Shown in pieces: positions 36,697 to 44,511 of a stretch of DNA of 64,000 nt. The stretch lies in the NCBI GenBank assembly GCA_937922435.1, contig CAKZVT010000003.1, positions 1-64,000 of the forward strand, written 5' to 3'. Below the pieces are notes generated by a model. That model was not told the origin of the DNA, searched no databases, and worked only from the letters and a program-made list of their open reading frames with translations. How positions within the stretch are numbered: position 1 is the first letter of the stretch; the number at the start of each line of letters is the position of its first letter. This DNA is from an uncultured Prevotella sp. (GTDB lineage Bacteria > Bacteroidota > Bacteroidia > Bacteroidales > Bacteroidaceae). Made by a program: the position numbers and the translations under genes.

Positions 36697-36780
36697 AAAG
36701 GCCGCCTTTCATGTTGCAAAAGGCCGCCTTTTACAAGGTGGAAGACGGCCTTCTGCCGCGCGGAAGGCCATGTTTTGCAA
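36697..36780. repeat. AAAGGCCG-family repeat, several tandem copies
   Basis: Three consecutive members, GCAAAAGGCCGCCTTTCATG, GCAAAAGGCCGCCTTTTACA and GAAGACGGCCTTCTGCCGC, lie immediately downstream of the exonuclease gene. Together they can fold into alternative stems. Confidence 0.7.
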
Positions 36781-36787
36781 ATCCGTT

Positions 36788-37339
36788 TCACAGCCTCCCG
36801 TTGCAGTAGTCCATCTCTTCCAGCTCCGGCCAGCCGGCGTCCTTCACCTCCTTGAGGAACAGGCGGGCGCACATCTCGGCGTCGTCGCCGGCGCGGTGGT
36901 GCCGTCCGCAGGGAATGTCGAACCGGTTGCAGAGGTAGTCGAGCGTGTTGCAGCCGAAGTCGTAGAGGCGGCGTGCGGCGCGGAGCGAGCAGTAATAGGT
37001 CACGTCGGGCTTCGGTATGCCGTACAGCTCGAGCGAGCTGCGTATGCAGCCGATGTCGAACGCGGCGTTGTGCGCCACGAGTACGGGGCACTGCTTGAGG
37101 TGTTCGGATATTTCACTCCACACCTCGGGAAACTCGGGCGACCGCTCCGTGTCGCCTGGGCGTATGCCGTGGATGCGCATGTTCCAGTAGCTGTACATGT
37201 TGCCTTGCGGCCGCACGAGCCACGAGCGTGTCTCCACGACGTGTCCGTCGCGCACCACGCAGATGCCCGCCTCGCACACGGAGGCGCGCTTTCCTGTCGC
37301 CGTCTCAAAGTCGATGGCTATGAAATCCAGTCCTTGCAT
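36788..37339 (-). CDS. DnaQ-like 3'-5' exonuclease (DEDDh)
   Basis: A 183-residue cytoplasmic exonuclease related to the DNA polymerase III epsilon proofreading domain but stand-alone. The DEDDh residues are visible: Asp10 and Glu12 in FIAIDFETATG, Asp in LVAHNAAFDIGCI, and the closing His/Asp in HHRAGDDAEMCARLF. It starts 3 bases after the WYL gene's stop and reads in the same direction, so the two are likely co-transcribed. Its target (DNA or RNA) is not evident. Confidence 0.92.
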   Translation of the reverse strand: MQGLDFIAIDFETATGKRASVCEAGICVVRDGHVVETRSWLVRPQGNMYSYWNMRIHGIRPGDTERSPEFPEVWSEISEHLKQCPVLVAHNAAFDIGCIRSSLELYGIPKPDVTYYCSLRAARRLYDFGCNTLDYLCNRFDIPCGRHHRAGDDAEMCARLFLKEVKDAGWPELEEMDYCNGRL

Positions 37340-37342
37340 CGG

Positions 37343-38289
37343 TCAGTCCTCCTTATAAGTATAATAGTCCAACATGTTCCGGGCGAAATTCCGCATCTCG
37401 TCGCGCACCTCTTTGGGCTCAAGCACCTCTACCTGGTCGCCCTGTGCCAGCACGGCCTGGTAAAAGTCAAAGGTCGGCTTGATGTGGTATTCGAATAGCG
37501 TGGACTCGTCGTCGCCCTCTATTTCGCGTTGCGACTCGTGCAAAGGCAAGGTCCGCAGGTAGTCGGCGAAGCCGCCGTAGGCCAAGGGCACAACGCGCTT
37601 GACGGGCTCATCTGATGTGATTACGCCACAACAGCCTCGAAGTAGCGGTCAATGTCGAAGTTCTTTTTCATCTTGAACGTCTTGTCGGTATTTTCAATGT
37701 CGGATATTCGGTCGAGCGCGTACACACGGTAAACATCGTTCGGCTTTATTCCTTTAGTCCTGTTGCGGTCTGAATAGTAAGGACTGCGCGCCACAACGTA
37801 CCACCGCCGCTTCACCACTTTCAGGAAGTAAGGCTCTATGTCGAACGTGTTTGGGTACGGTTTGCCGAACCCCTGGTGCGTTATGCGCAACACCCGGCCG
37901 GCTCTCATGGCTTCGGCTATTTGCGTGAGCCACGTCTGCCCAGAGGGAATGTCCTCATAGATGATGCGCTCTTCCAGGCGGCTGTCGGCCTGTATTTGGT
38001 TCAGCGTGGCGTAAGAACTTATGAGCCAGCTTTGTAGGCTGTTGCCGCGCAGTCGTTCTGGTTCAGTGATGTAGTAGCGGTAACCGTCGCCGGCATCGCA
38101 TTTTATCTCCACGCCGAAGATATCGAGTATCGCCTTCTGATGGTTGTGGAACGTGCGCAGTGGCAGCGGCTCCTTGTAACTAAGTCCGCTATTCCTCCAC
38201 AAGTCGCTGACTTCCTGATACGTCAGCCGCCTGTATCTCAGCAGGATGTCAACCAGCCATACGTACCGTCCGAAAAGATTTGCCGCCAT
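37343..38289 (-). pseudogene. WYL-domain transcriptional regulator with a one-base frameshift
   Basis: The first 222 codons (from ATG 38289) encode a winged-helix N-terminus (LVDILLRYRRLTYQEVSDLW..LRTFHNHQKAILDIFGVEI) and a WYL domain (VLRITHQGFGKPYPNTFDIEPYFLKVVKRRWYVVARSP). They end at a TAA at 37621-37623, after YFEAVVA. The family's C-terminal part, GVITSDEPVKRVVPLAYGGF and the rest, continues in another frame down to 37343. One missing base near 37624-37634 explains the shift. WYL regulators bind nucleic acid or nucleotide ligands, and several control defence or RNA-repair genes. The ATG at 38289 fits the -7 element at 38314. A sequencing error would make the gene intact. Confidence 0.85.
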
Positions 38290-38313
38290 GTCGTTATTGT
38301 TTTGGTTGTGTTG

Positions 38314-38321
38314 CAAAGATA
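38314..38321 (-). promoter_or_regulatory. Putative -7 element for the WYL gene
   Basis: The minus strand reads TATCTTTG, 25 bases before the chosen ATG, with CAA (TTG on the minus strand) 18 bases further upstream at 38340-38342. Confidence 0.55.
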
Positions 38322-38527
38322 ATGCAAACGAGTGGAAAGCAAGCTTGCTTGCAGTTTCCAGAGCGCAGCTTATCTTATGCAAAGTTAACGGTTTGCCTAT
38401 GAAAAATCAAGGCAGAGCTGAATATTTTTTGCTTTGATGCAAAATTTTTCCTGTTCTGCCATGATTTGGCATTACCAGTATGTTTCTTTGCATCCGTAAA
38501 CAATGTCAAACATAAAACAAAACGATT

Positions 38528-39046
38528 ATGGCAACAATGAATTTAAGCAACGACTTCATGGCGAAAGTGTTGGAAGAAAAGGCGTGGAAAGAACTTTCGG
38601 GCGAACTGCCGTGGACCGAACAGCTGCTCGAAAAGTACAAGGACAAGGTTGACTGGAAGGAAATCTCGACCAACCGCATCATGGTTTGGACGGTGCCTAT
38701 GCTTGAGAAGTTCAAGGGGCGTGTCAACTGGGACGAGCTGTCAGGCTCTGACAACGAGCATCTGTTCACTGCCGAGCTGCTTGAACGTTACAAGAACCTG
38801 TGGAACTGGCGAGAGTTGTCGCGCAACTCGTCGCTGCAGCTTACCGACGAACTGCTCGAACAGTTTGCCGACCGCTGGGACTGGGGCGAAATCATCGACT
38901 GCTACGGGCGCGACGAGATGTACGGCGCGGCCTTCTACGAAAAGTTCCAGGAGCGCATCCCGGCCTCAGCGCTGCAAAGCTCGCGCCTCTGGGACAAGAT
39001 GGTTGAGGACGAGAAGAAGCAGCTGAAGATACGCATGTATTCGTAA
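38528..39046 (+). CDS. Unknown Trp-rich repeat protein
   Basis: A 172-residue cytoplasmic protein that I do not recognise. It is built of about four tandem units of roughly 32-34 residues with the pattern LLEKYKDKVDWKEIS, MLEKFKGRVNWDELS, LLERYKNLWNWRELS, LLEQFADRWDWGEII. Each unit has a charged helix, an aromatic W-x-(D/E) centre and a Leu/Ser turn, so an alpha-solenoid is likely. It has no signal peptide, membrane segment or catalytic motif. It lies between the divergent WYL gene and the first nuclease gene. A protein-binding scaffold role is a guess from the repeat architecture only. Confidence 0.75.
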   Translation: MATMNLSNDFMAKVLEEKAWKELSGELPWTEQLLEKYKDKVDWKEISTNRIMVWTVPMLEKFKGRVNWDELSGSDNEHLFTAELLERYKNLWNWRELSRNSSLQLTDELLEQFADRWDWGEIIDCYGRDEMYGAAFYEKFQERIPASALQSSRLWDKMVEDEKKQLKIRMYS

Positions 39047-39054
39047 AAACGCCG

Positions 39055-39128
39055 CAAACGGCCTTCCAAAAGGCCACCTTTCGCAATGCAAAATGCCGCC
39101 TTTCGCGCTATGAAAGGCGGCATTTTAG
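39055..39128. repeat. AAAGGCCG-family repeat with 15-bp hairpin
   Basis: AAAATGCCGCCTTTC (39090-39104) pairs perfectly with 39112-39126. A weaker copy (ACGGCCTTCCAAAAGGCC) precedes it. The position directly after the Trp-rich gene would suit transcription termination. Confidence 0.75.
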
Positions 39129-39233
39129 ATTGTAAGGAATATGAGGTTATTTGCTTACAATATGCACGGTGTTTACTGTAAGGTGAAATGAACATGTATA
39201 AAATGCCCCTTGAAAAATAATATTTTAATTGTG

Positions 39234-39264
39234 TTGGGTAGCGTTTGAATTTTCATTATTTTTG
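39234..39264 (+). promoter_or_regulatory. Promoter of the first nuclease gene
   Basis: TTG at 39234-39236, 20 bases, then TATTTTTGCA starting at 39257. The ATG follows 69 bases downstream. Confidence 0.6.
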
Positions 39265-39333
39265 CAATTAGCAGCCAACACGGTTTTACTTAAACTAAGA
39301 TATGCCGTGTTTTTATCATAAACAACTGATACT

Positions 39334-40248
39334 ATGCAGGAACAAGAAAATATAAACATTGACGTTCTGTTTGACGAAGTGATAAATCCTTTTGTCACAA
39401 TAAATACCGAAGCAAGTGAAAGACAAAAGGATTTTATTGATGGGATAGGACGATTATACTGTGATTTGTCAAACAGAAAACTGTCGGAATACGGAAATGT
39501 CGTTAATGATTTTTATTCACTTCAAGTTGTAGAAGACGAGTTGTATATATCGGCCTTGCGTAATTTATCCACATCTCTACCATCTTTTGCGAAGATGGTA
39601 GATGATGACAGGAATGCGAATACGGCAGACGGGCACAACTTCAACGTTTTTAACTTGTTGGAATTATGCGGTGTGAAAATTGACGAAACCAACCAAAGCC
39701 GTATATTGAAATTCTTACTTGAACCTAATGAAATGCACGGGCAAGGCAACCTTTTTCTCAAATTGTTTCTGAGAAAGCTGAACATCGGTGTTTCTGATGA
39801 TTTCGACAAGGAGCGTTGGACAGTGCATAGTGAGGACGGAAAAGTCGATTTGCTCTTGACAAGAGCCAATCCTTTAGCCGTTGTCGTGATAGAAAACAAA
39901 TCAAATTGGGCAGTTGACCAACCTAATCAATTATACCGCTATTGGCATTACGCAATATATTCGCGAACACGAGAAACAGACGGTGGCTTTTACGAAAGGG
40001 AGAATGCGCGCTTTCGTGTCGTGTATCTTGCTCCTAATGACGGCAAGATGCCAAGCGCACAGACTAAAGAGCGGCCACATTACTTTCCAAAGACATTACC
40101 TACAACGCTGCCGATGAAAGTGGATGTAAGAACTTTTGACAACTTTATTTACCAATGGTTGGAGGATTGCAAGCAGGCTTTGCCGCCGACAAACCACGCC
40201 CTGCGTGAGTTTTTAAGACAATATCAGATGAAATGTAAAACCTTATAA
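39334..40248 (+). CDS. PD-(D/E)XK nuclease-superfamily protein
   Basis: A 304-residue protein of the PDDEXK_4-like group. The central pattern is NVFNLLELCGVKIDETNQSR followed by FLLEPNEMHGQGNLFLKLFL, and then the active-site strand pair: Asp172 in GKVDLLL and Glu187-x-Lys189 in VVIENKSN, followed by DQPNQLYRYW. This arrangement (glutamate in the first helix, D, E-x-K, then Q..Y) is that of Mg-dependent nucleases. The coding DNA is clearly lower in GC than the flanking core genes. The partner gene follows after 15 bases. Nuclease activity and substrate are inferred from the fold. Confidence 0.82.
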   Translation: MQEQENINIDVLFDEVINPFVTINTEASERQKDFIDGIGRLYCDLSNRKLSEYGNVVNDFYSLQVVEDELYISALRNLSTSLPSFAKMVDDDRNANTADGHNFNVFNLLELCGVKIDETNQSRILKFLLEPNEMHGQGNLFLKLFLRKLNIGVSDDFDKERWTVHSEDGKVDLLLTRANPLAVVVIENKSNWAVDQPNQLYRYWHYAIYSRTRETDGGFYERENARFRVVYLAPNDGKMPSAQTKERPHYFPKTLPTTLPMKVDVRTFDNFIYQWLEDCKQALPPTNHALREFLRQYQMKCKTL

Positions 40249-40263
40249 ATAAAACAATAGATT

Positions 40264-40872
40264 ATGACCGAAGAAATGTTACAAAAAGCGATGACGCTGT
40301 TTGACACGCCGGAGAAGTGGAATGCGTTTGTGGAACTATCTCTTGAAAGGGATTTTATTAGGAACAGATGGTTTAAGAAATTACAACAAAAGTTGGTTAG
40401 TCTGTCTTTTGCGGACGATGAACATATAGAATGGATATGTAGTATTTGGAACGATTGGGATATAGAATGGAGGTTAAAAAGTTTTGACAATAAATATCTT
40501 TCATTTCATACATGGGCAGGATTTAATTGCCGTTTGTGGATTAGGAATGTTGATGAGGAGACACGAGAGAAAATTTATGCGTATTTGGAAAGTGATGTGA
40601 GATTTTCGCAAATGTGTTCTTTTTATGAACTGGTGAATATAAATAAAAAGCCAAGTGAAGTTCCGTGGGATGCCCATTTTATTTTTAATTTTTCTAAAGA
40701 TTTCAACAATCGGAGTTGGGATGCAATGGTACGTTCATTCGCATGGCATGCTGGTAACGACACGGATAACGTTGCACGGCAGATAATGGAACAAGTTGAT
40801 AAAATCCGTACACCTGAAATGACAGACTTGTTCAGAAAGGTTGACGAACTGCTGAACGAGGAAAATTCTTGA
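40264..40872 (+). CDS. Unknown partner protein of the nuclease
   Basis: A 202-residue cytoplasmic protein that I do not recognise. It is rich in Trp and acidic residues (WICSIWNDWDIEW, FHTWAGFNCRLWIRN, PWDAHFIFNF) and ends in a charged helix. No catalytic motif, signal or membrane segment is seen. It is 15 bases downstream of the PD-(D/E)XK gene, shares its low GC and is almost certainly co-transcribed with it. An inhibitor, immunity or specificity role would fit the pairing, but nothing in the sequence proves it. Confidence 0.75.
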   Translation: MTEEMLQKAMTLFDTPEKWNAFVELSLERDFIRNRWFKKLQQKLVSLSFADDEHIEWICSIWNDWDIEWRLKSFDNKYLSFHTWAGFNCRLWIRNVDEETREKIYAYLESDVRFSQMCSFYELVNINKKPSEVPWDAHFIFNFSKDFNNRSWDAMVRSFAWHAGNDTDNVARQIMEQVDKIRTPEMTDLFRKVDELLNEENS

Positions 40873-40901
40873 ATTCATTTAATGAAACCTCCACCTCTGC
40901 C

Positions 40902-40931
40902 TTGTTTCTGCACACCGTACCGTTACCTTTG
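40902..40931 (+). promoter_or_regulatory. Promoter of the rtcB-like gene
   Basis: TTG at 40902-40904, 19 bases, then TACCTTTG at 40924-40931, 22 bases before the ATG. The RNA ligase therefore has its own promoter and need not depend on the nuclease transcript. Confidence 0.65.
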
Positions 40932-40953
40932 CGCCGTATAATAATATAAAGGT

Positions 40954-42231
40954 ATGGAAGCAATGATGACGATAGACAATCACGACGCAAAGGTTTTCAC
41001 CGACGACATAGAGCAGAGCGCGGTGGAACAGATAAACCAGTTGTTGGCCGTAGACGTGTTCGGCGGATGCAAAATCCGCATAATGCCCGACGTACACGCC
41101 GGGGCTGGATGCGTAATCGGCTTCACTGGCGACCTCGGCGAGAGGGTGATTCCCAACATTGTGGGCGTTGACATAGGCTGCGGAATATATGTAAGACCGT
41201 TCGTTTGCAAGAAAGACATCGACTGGCACGCGCTTAACGAGTTCATTCTTCATAACGTTCCGTCGGGCCGTAACCACCGCAACGGCGACTACGCGGCCTT
41301 GGCCGACAAGTACATGGACGGCTACCGCGAGGCGAAGGAGATAGTCAAGGACTTGCGCTGCAACCGCGAGCTGAAGGAGAACAAGCGGCTGTATAAGTCG
41401 GTAGGGACACTCGGCGGCGGCAACCACTTTATCGAAGTAGACCGCGACGAGGCCGGGATGCATTACCTCGTGGTGCATACCGGCAGCCGCAACCTCGGCA
41501 AGCAGGTGGCTCAAATCTACCAGAAGTTGGCCGTAAAGTGCCAGTTGGGCTGGGCGGAACTCATGCAGGAGCAGGAGCGGATGATAGCCGAATACAAGGC
41601 GGCGGGCCGCAAGGCCGAGCTGCAAGAGGCCATACGCCAGCTTCACTGCTCGTTCAAGACGCGGCGTCCGGCCGTTCCGCAGGAGCTGTCTTACCTCGAA
41701 GGGCGCTACCGTGATGACTATCTTAACGACATGCGCCTGTGCCAACGCTGGGCTGAAATCAACCGCCGCACTATCACGGGGCTGATTACCGACTGGCTCA
41801 TGGAGCAAGGCTACGCCGACACGGAGGCGTGCCGCGAAGAGCCATTCGAGAGCGTACACAACTACATAGGCCCGGACAACATCATCCGCAAGGGCGCAAT
41901 AGCAGCCTACGAGGGGCAGCGGTGCATCATACCGATGAACATGCGTGACGGCTCGCTGCTCTGCGTTGGCAAGGGAAACGCCGACTGGAACTGCTCGGCT
42001 CCCCACGGTGCGGGCCGCCGGATGAGCCGCGCCGAAGCTTTCCGCACGGTCAGCCTCGACGATTACGCCCTCTCGATGCAGGGCATATACACCGAAAGCG
42101 TTAACGAGGAGACGAAAGACGAGGCTCCCATCGTGTACAAGCCGAAGGAAGAAATAATAGAGAACATTCGTGACACCGTGACCGTTGTGAACGTCATCAA
42201 ACCCGTTTACAACTTCAAGGCGGCGGAATAA
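40954..42231 (+). CDS. rtcB: RtcB-family RNA-splicing ligase
   Basis: A GTP-dependent RNA ligase of 425 residues that joins 2',3'-cyclic-phosphate or 3'-phosphate ends to 5'-OH ends. Metal-binding motifs are present: RIMPDVHAGAGCVIG, VGVDIGCGIY (Cys76), GTLGGGNHFIE and VVHTGSRNLGKQV. The guanylylated histidine lies in SAPHGAGRRMSR (about His351). A shorter-than-usual central region with an inserted helical segment (residues about 195-255) makes it resemble the shorter bacterial paralogues rather than E. coli RtcB. No archease, RtcA or RtcR gene is nearby. It lies between two genes of unknown function, in a region with two nuclease-fold proteins. Confidence 0.94.
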   Translation: MEAMMTIDNHDAKVFTDDIEQSAVEQINQLLAVDVFGGCKIRIMPDVHAGAGCVIGFTGDLGERVIPNIVGVDIGCGIYVRPFVCKKDIDWHALNEFILHNVPSGRNHRNGDYAALADKYMDGYREAKEIVKDLRCNRELKENKRLYKSVGTLGGGNHFIEVDRDEAGMHYLVVHTGSRNLGKQVAQIYQKLAVKCQLGWAELMQEQERMIAEYKAAGRKAELQEAIRQLHCSFKTRRPAVPQELSYLEGRYRDDYLNDMRLCQRWAEINRRTITGLITDWLMEQGYADTEACREEPFESVHNYIGPDNIIRKGAIAAYEGQRCIIPMNMRDGSLLCVGKGNADWNCSAPHGAGRRMSRAEAFRTVSLDDYALSMQGIYTESVNEETKDEAPIVYKPKEEIIENIRDTVTVVNVIKPVYNFKAAE

Positions 42232-42267
42232 ACAGGATGAATGTCCGCAAAGCTTCCATTCATCAGG

Positions 42268-42320
42268 AGTTAAAGAAGTTAAAGGAGTTATCGCTCACTG
42301 CGTTCGCTAAGGAGTTAAGG
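42268..42320. repeat. GTTAAAGGAGTTA word repeat with CGCTCACTGCGTTCGC core
   Basis: GAGTTAAAGAAGTTAAAGGAG is followed by a TATCGCTCACTGCGTTCGC core and AAGGAGTTAAGG. An inverted relative with CGAGCGTAGCGAGTG in its middle is at 59935-59990. Confidence 0.55.
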
Positions 42321-42400
42321 ACAAATGCATTGCTTCAAAAACTCTTTAATAAGAAGGATTGGGAGATTATGTACATCTGTTATGATTAAAGTAAAACGAC

Positions 42401-43144
42401 ATGGATGAACCGAAGATACTGACGGGACTGAACAGCGACAACTATGAATATCCGCTTGCGGACGTGTCGAACCTGTCGGCCGAAGAGAAGGAAGACCTGC
42501 TCCGCAGAGGACTGCAACGGCCTAAAGAGCTGCACTCCGACGAGGAGTTTGAGCCGTGGGTGACGCTTTATTCCGAGCTTAATACGTACAGCCATGACGA
42601 CGATTACGAACCGACGGCCGAGGACATCGAGCGCGAAAGGATGATGACGGCGAGCTATCAGCGCGGTCTGTGGTATCACAGCAAACGTTTCAACAAGTGG
42701 AAGAAGAAACATCTTCAGCCGCTGGTTGACGAACTTACGGAGCACGCCGCCAACGACCCACAATACGACTGGCAGTATCTTTACGAATTAGAGTACGCTA
42801 AGCTGCGCTGCATGAGGGCTTATTTCTCACATTCATTGATAGCTGACAAAGACGGGAACTTCGGCTTCAACCGCTGGATTGACATCTGCATAAGCCTGTT
42901 ACAGCATTTGAAAGATGACGGAATAAATATATCCGAAAAACAGATTGAGCAGATGAACGTCCACAACGTGGGCGACATCGTATCTCAGTGTACTATTGAC
43001 CATTACGAAGACGCACCGATACAGCAGGATGTTGAATACGGCTTGCCCGACCGGCTTTTTTACGGCCGCAAAATATACGTGCGCAAAATGGAGCGGCTCT
43101 ATTACAGAATCCGCCTTTACAAGATGAGGGAATGGTGGGAGTAA
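42401..43144 (+). CDS. Hypothetical protein downstream of rtcB
   Basis: A 247-residue cytoplasmic protein, not recognised. It is acidic at the N-terminus (DEPKILTGLNSDNYEYPLAD), basic and aromatic in the middle (YHSKRFNKWKKKHLQPLVDEL) and ends YYRIRLYKMREWWE. No signal, membrane span or catalytic signature is visible, and the composition suggests a mostly helical fold. It lies 169 bases after rtcB on the same strand and converges on a terminator shared with the next gene. Function unknown. Confidence 0.75.
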   Translation: MDEPKILTGLNSDNYEYPLADVSNLSAEEKEDLLRRGLQRPKELHSDEEFEPWVTLYSELNTYSHDDDYEPTAEDIERERMMTASYQRGLWYHSKRFNKWKKKHLQPLVDELTEHAANDPQYDWQYLYELEYAKLRCMRAYFSHSLIADKDGNFGFNRWIDICISLLQHLKDDGINISEKQIEQMNVHNVGDIVSQCTIDHYEDAPIQQDVEYGLPDRLFYGRKIYVRKMERLYYRIRLYKMREWWE

Positions 43145-43160
43145 GCATAGCGTCAATATA

Positions 43161-43201
43161 AAAAGAAAGGGGCGACGGCATATCCGTTGCCCCTTTCTTT
43201 T
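43161..43201. terminator. Bidirectional terminator between convergent genes
   Basis: An 18-bp stem with one G-U pair (AAAAGAAAGGGGCGACGG at 43161-43178, complement at 43184-43201) has a 5-base loop and A/T-rich flanks on both sides. The last base of the stem overlaps the stop codon of the minus-strand gene. Confidence 0.9.
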
Positions 43202-44184
43202 TATTCAACTTGCCTCTTGTTCAATAGCAGTGTGACCCTGATTTCTTTTTCTTCATCATCTTCAGCAATAGCGCCGAACAGGATGTCGGCATATCCGAAG
43301 TATTTGGTTACACTGCGGCGGAACGCTTCAAGTTCCGATTCATCAAGCGGATAACGCGACGAATGGCGGACGAAGACCACGGCGCAGTCGTACTTCGCAA
43401 GGTCGAGCTGCTGGTAACGGGTCATCGACTCAAGCACGTAAGCCGCACGCAGGCCGCCGCTTGGAGTGACCGAACGATAGTCGTAACGAGTGCCGTAGGC
43501 AATATCGAGCAGGAAGCTGACGTCGTTTCTTGTGAAGCTGCTGCCTTCGGCGGAGAGCATTTGCACAAGGTCTTCGCGCGCTGACATCCTTTTCAGGTGT
43601 TCCTCGCGCCTGTCCTGGCGATATTCACGCTTGCGCTTGGCGCGGTTTTTGCGTCTCTCTCCAAACTTTAGCGGAAGCTCCAGGCGGGTAAGCCGTTCGC
43701 CGTCAGGACCTCGGAAGCGCAGCCGTCGCGGAGTCTGGCGTTTCCAAATGCTTTCCTCCAGTCTGTCTAAAGCCTCTTCGTATTTGTTCTTCGGCTTTAC
43801 TCGGCCAAACTTTCTCTTGAAGTTCTCGCTTATGTCCTGTGGCGAAAATCCCCAGTAGGTAATCTCCCAAAGGCGGCGCATGGCCAGCTCCTCGGTGCTG
43901 GCGTTCACGTCGTCGGCCACGATTATGTCTTTTGCGAGTGCTTTTTCCCAAGACACATCGTCTAAATGATACACGCCGACCCATCCCTTTTCGCCCTCGT
44001 ATCTGCCGCCCGACCATTCCACACGGGCTTCCCCGTGGAAGTTACGGTCAGGCTTCATGCCGCGCAGAATGTCGTAAGCCTCGCGGAAAGCGTAGATGTT
44101 GTCAAGATGCTTGTTCTCGTGTTCCTTCAAGTAGGGGAGCAGCTCGTCGAAGCTAACTTGTGTTATTAGTTCTTTCAGTGTCAT
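43201..44184 (-). CDS. Hypothetical protein, related to the protein at 46489
   Basis: A 327-residue cytoplasmic protein. The N-terminus MTLKELITQVSFDELLPYL and the motif LWEITYWGFSPQDISENF recur in the shorter protein at 46489-46935 (MTFKDLLTQYGFAEI, FWEITYFGGTEEIARRN), so the two share a domain that I place with Bacteroidota proteins of unknown function (possibly the DUF6557 group, not verified). A very basic linker (GERRKNRAKRKREYRQDRREEH, around residues 175-197) and a C-terminal half with RAAYVLESMTRYQQLDLAKY follow. The basic linker suggests nucleic-acid contact, but this is inference. Confidence 0.72.
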   Translation of the reverse strand: MTLKELITQVSFDELLPYLKEHENKHLDNIYAFREAYDILRGMKPDRNFHGEARVEWSGGRYEGEKGWVGVYHLDDVSWEKALAKDIIVADDVNASTEELAMRRLWEITYWGFSPQDISENFKRKFGRVKPKNKYEEALDRLEESIWKRQTPRRLRFRGPDGERLTRLELPLKFGERRKNRAKRKREYRQDRREEHLKRMSAREDLVQMLSAEGSSFTRNDVSFLLDIAYGTRYDYRSVTPSGGLRAAYVLESMTRYQQLDLAKYDCAVVFVRHSSRYPLDESELEAFRRSVTKYFGYADILFGAIAEDDEEKEIRVTLLLNKRQVE

Positions 44185-44269
44185 AGCAGTGCTTCTATTT
44201 TAATACATATTTCCATTAGTTTCTGCCAGTCTCTTTAATTTCGTAGGCTGCGGGTACCAATTCCCAAAG

Positions 44270-44345
44270 ACCGTCTTTTGCCTTCTAAAAGGCCGTAGAT
44301 TAGAACCTGAAAGGTAACCTTTTGCAGGCCGATTGGCGGCCTTTT
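44270..44345. repeat. AAAGGCCG-family repeat
   Basis: AAAGACCGTCTTTTGCC, AAAAGGCCG and GGCGGCCTTTTGCATAGCGC form a degenerate copy in the 327-base gap between divergent genes at 44185-44511. The rest of the gap holds the promoter of the next gene and nothing else I can support. Confidence 0.6.
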
Positions 44346-44456
44346 GCATAGCGCCTTGTTACGTACCGGTTTTCATCGGCTCTTGCCTTGCACGGTGCAA
44401 AGTAAGCAACGCCCTGTGCCGATGTAAGGCATTGCTTGAAATAATATGAAGTTTTG

Positions 44457-44488
44457 TTTGCCTGTGTCATGCTTTTTAGCTAATTTTG
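44457..44488 (+). promoter_or_regulatory. Promoter of the second nuclease gene
   Basis: TTTG at 44457-44460, 20 bases, then TAATTTTGC starting at 44481. The ATG follows 23 bases later. Confidence 0.7.
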
Positions 44489-44511
44489 CTTGGTAGAGAA
44501 ACATACGTTTT

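Noticed and set aside
42237..42389. 50-codon open frame (MNVRKASIHQELKKLKEL..)
   Set aside because: It is largely made of the GTTAAAGGAGTTA word repeat also seen at 59935. A real gene would not be expected to be built from an intergenic repeat.
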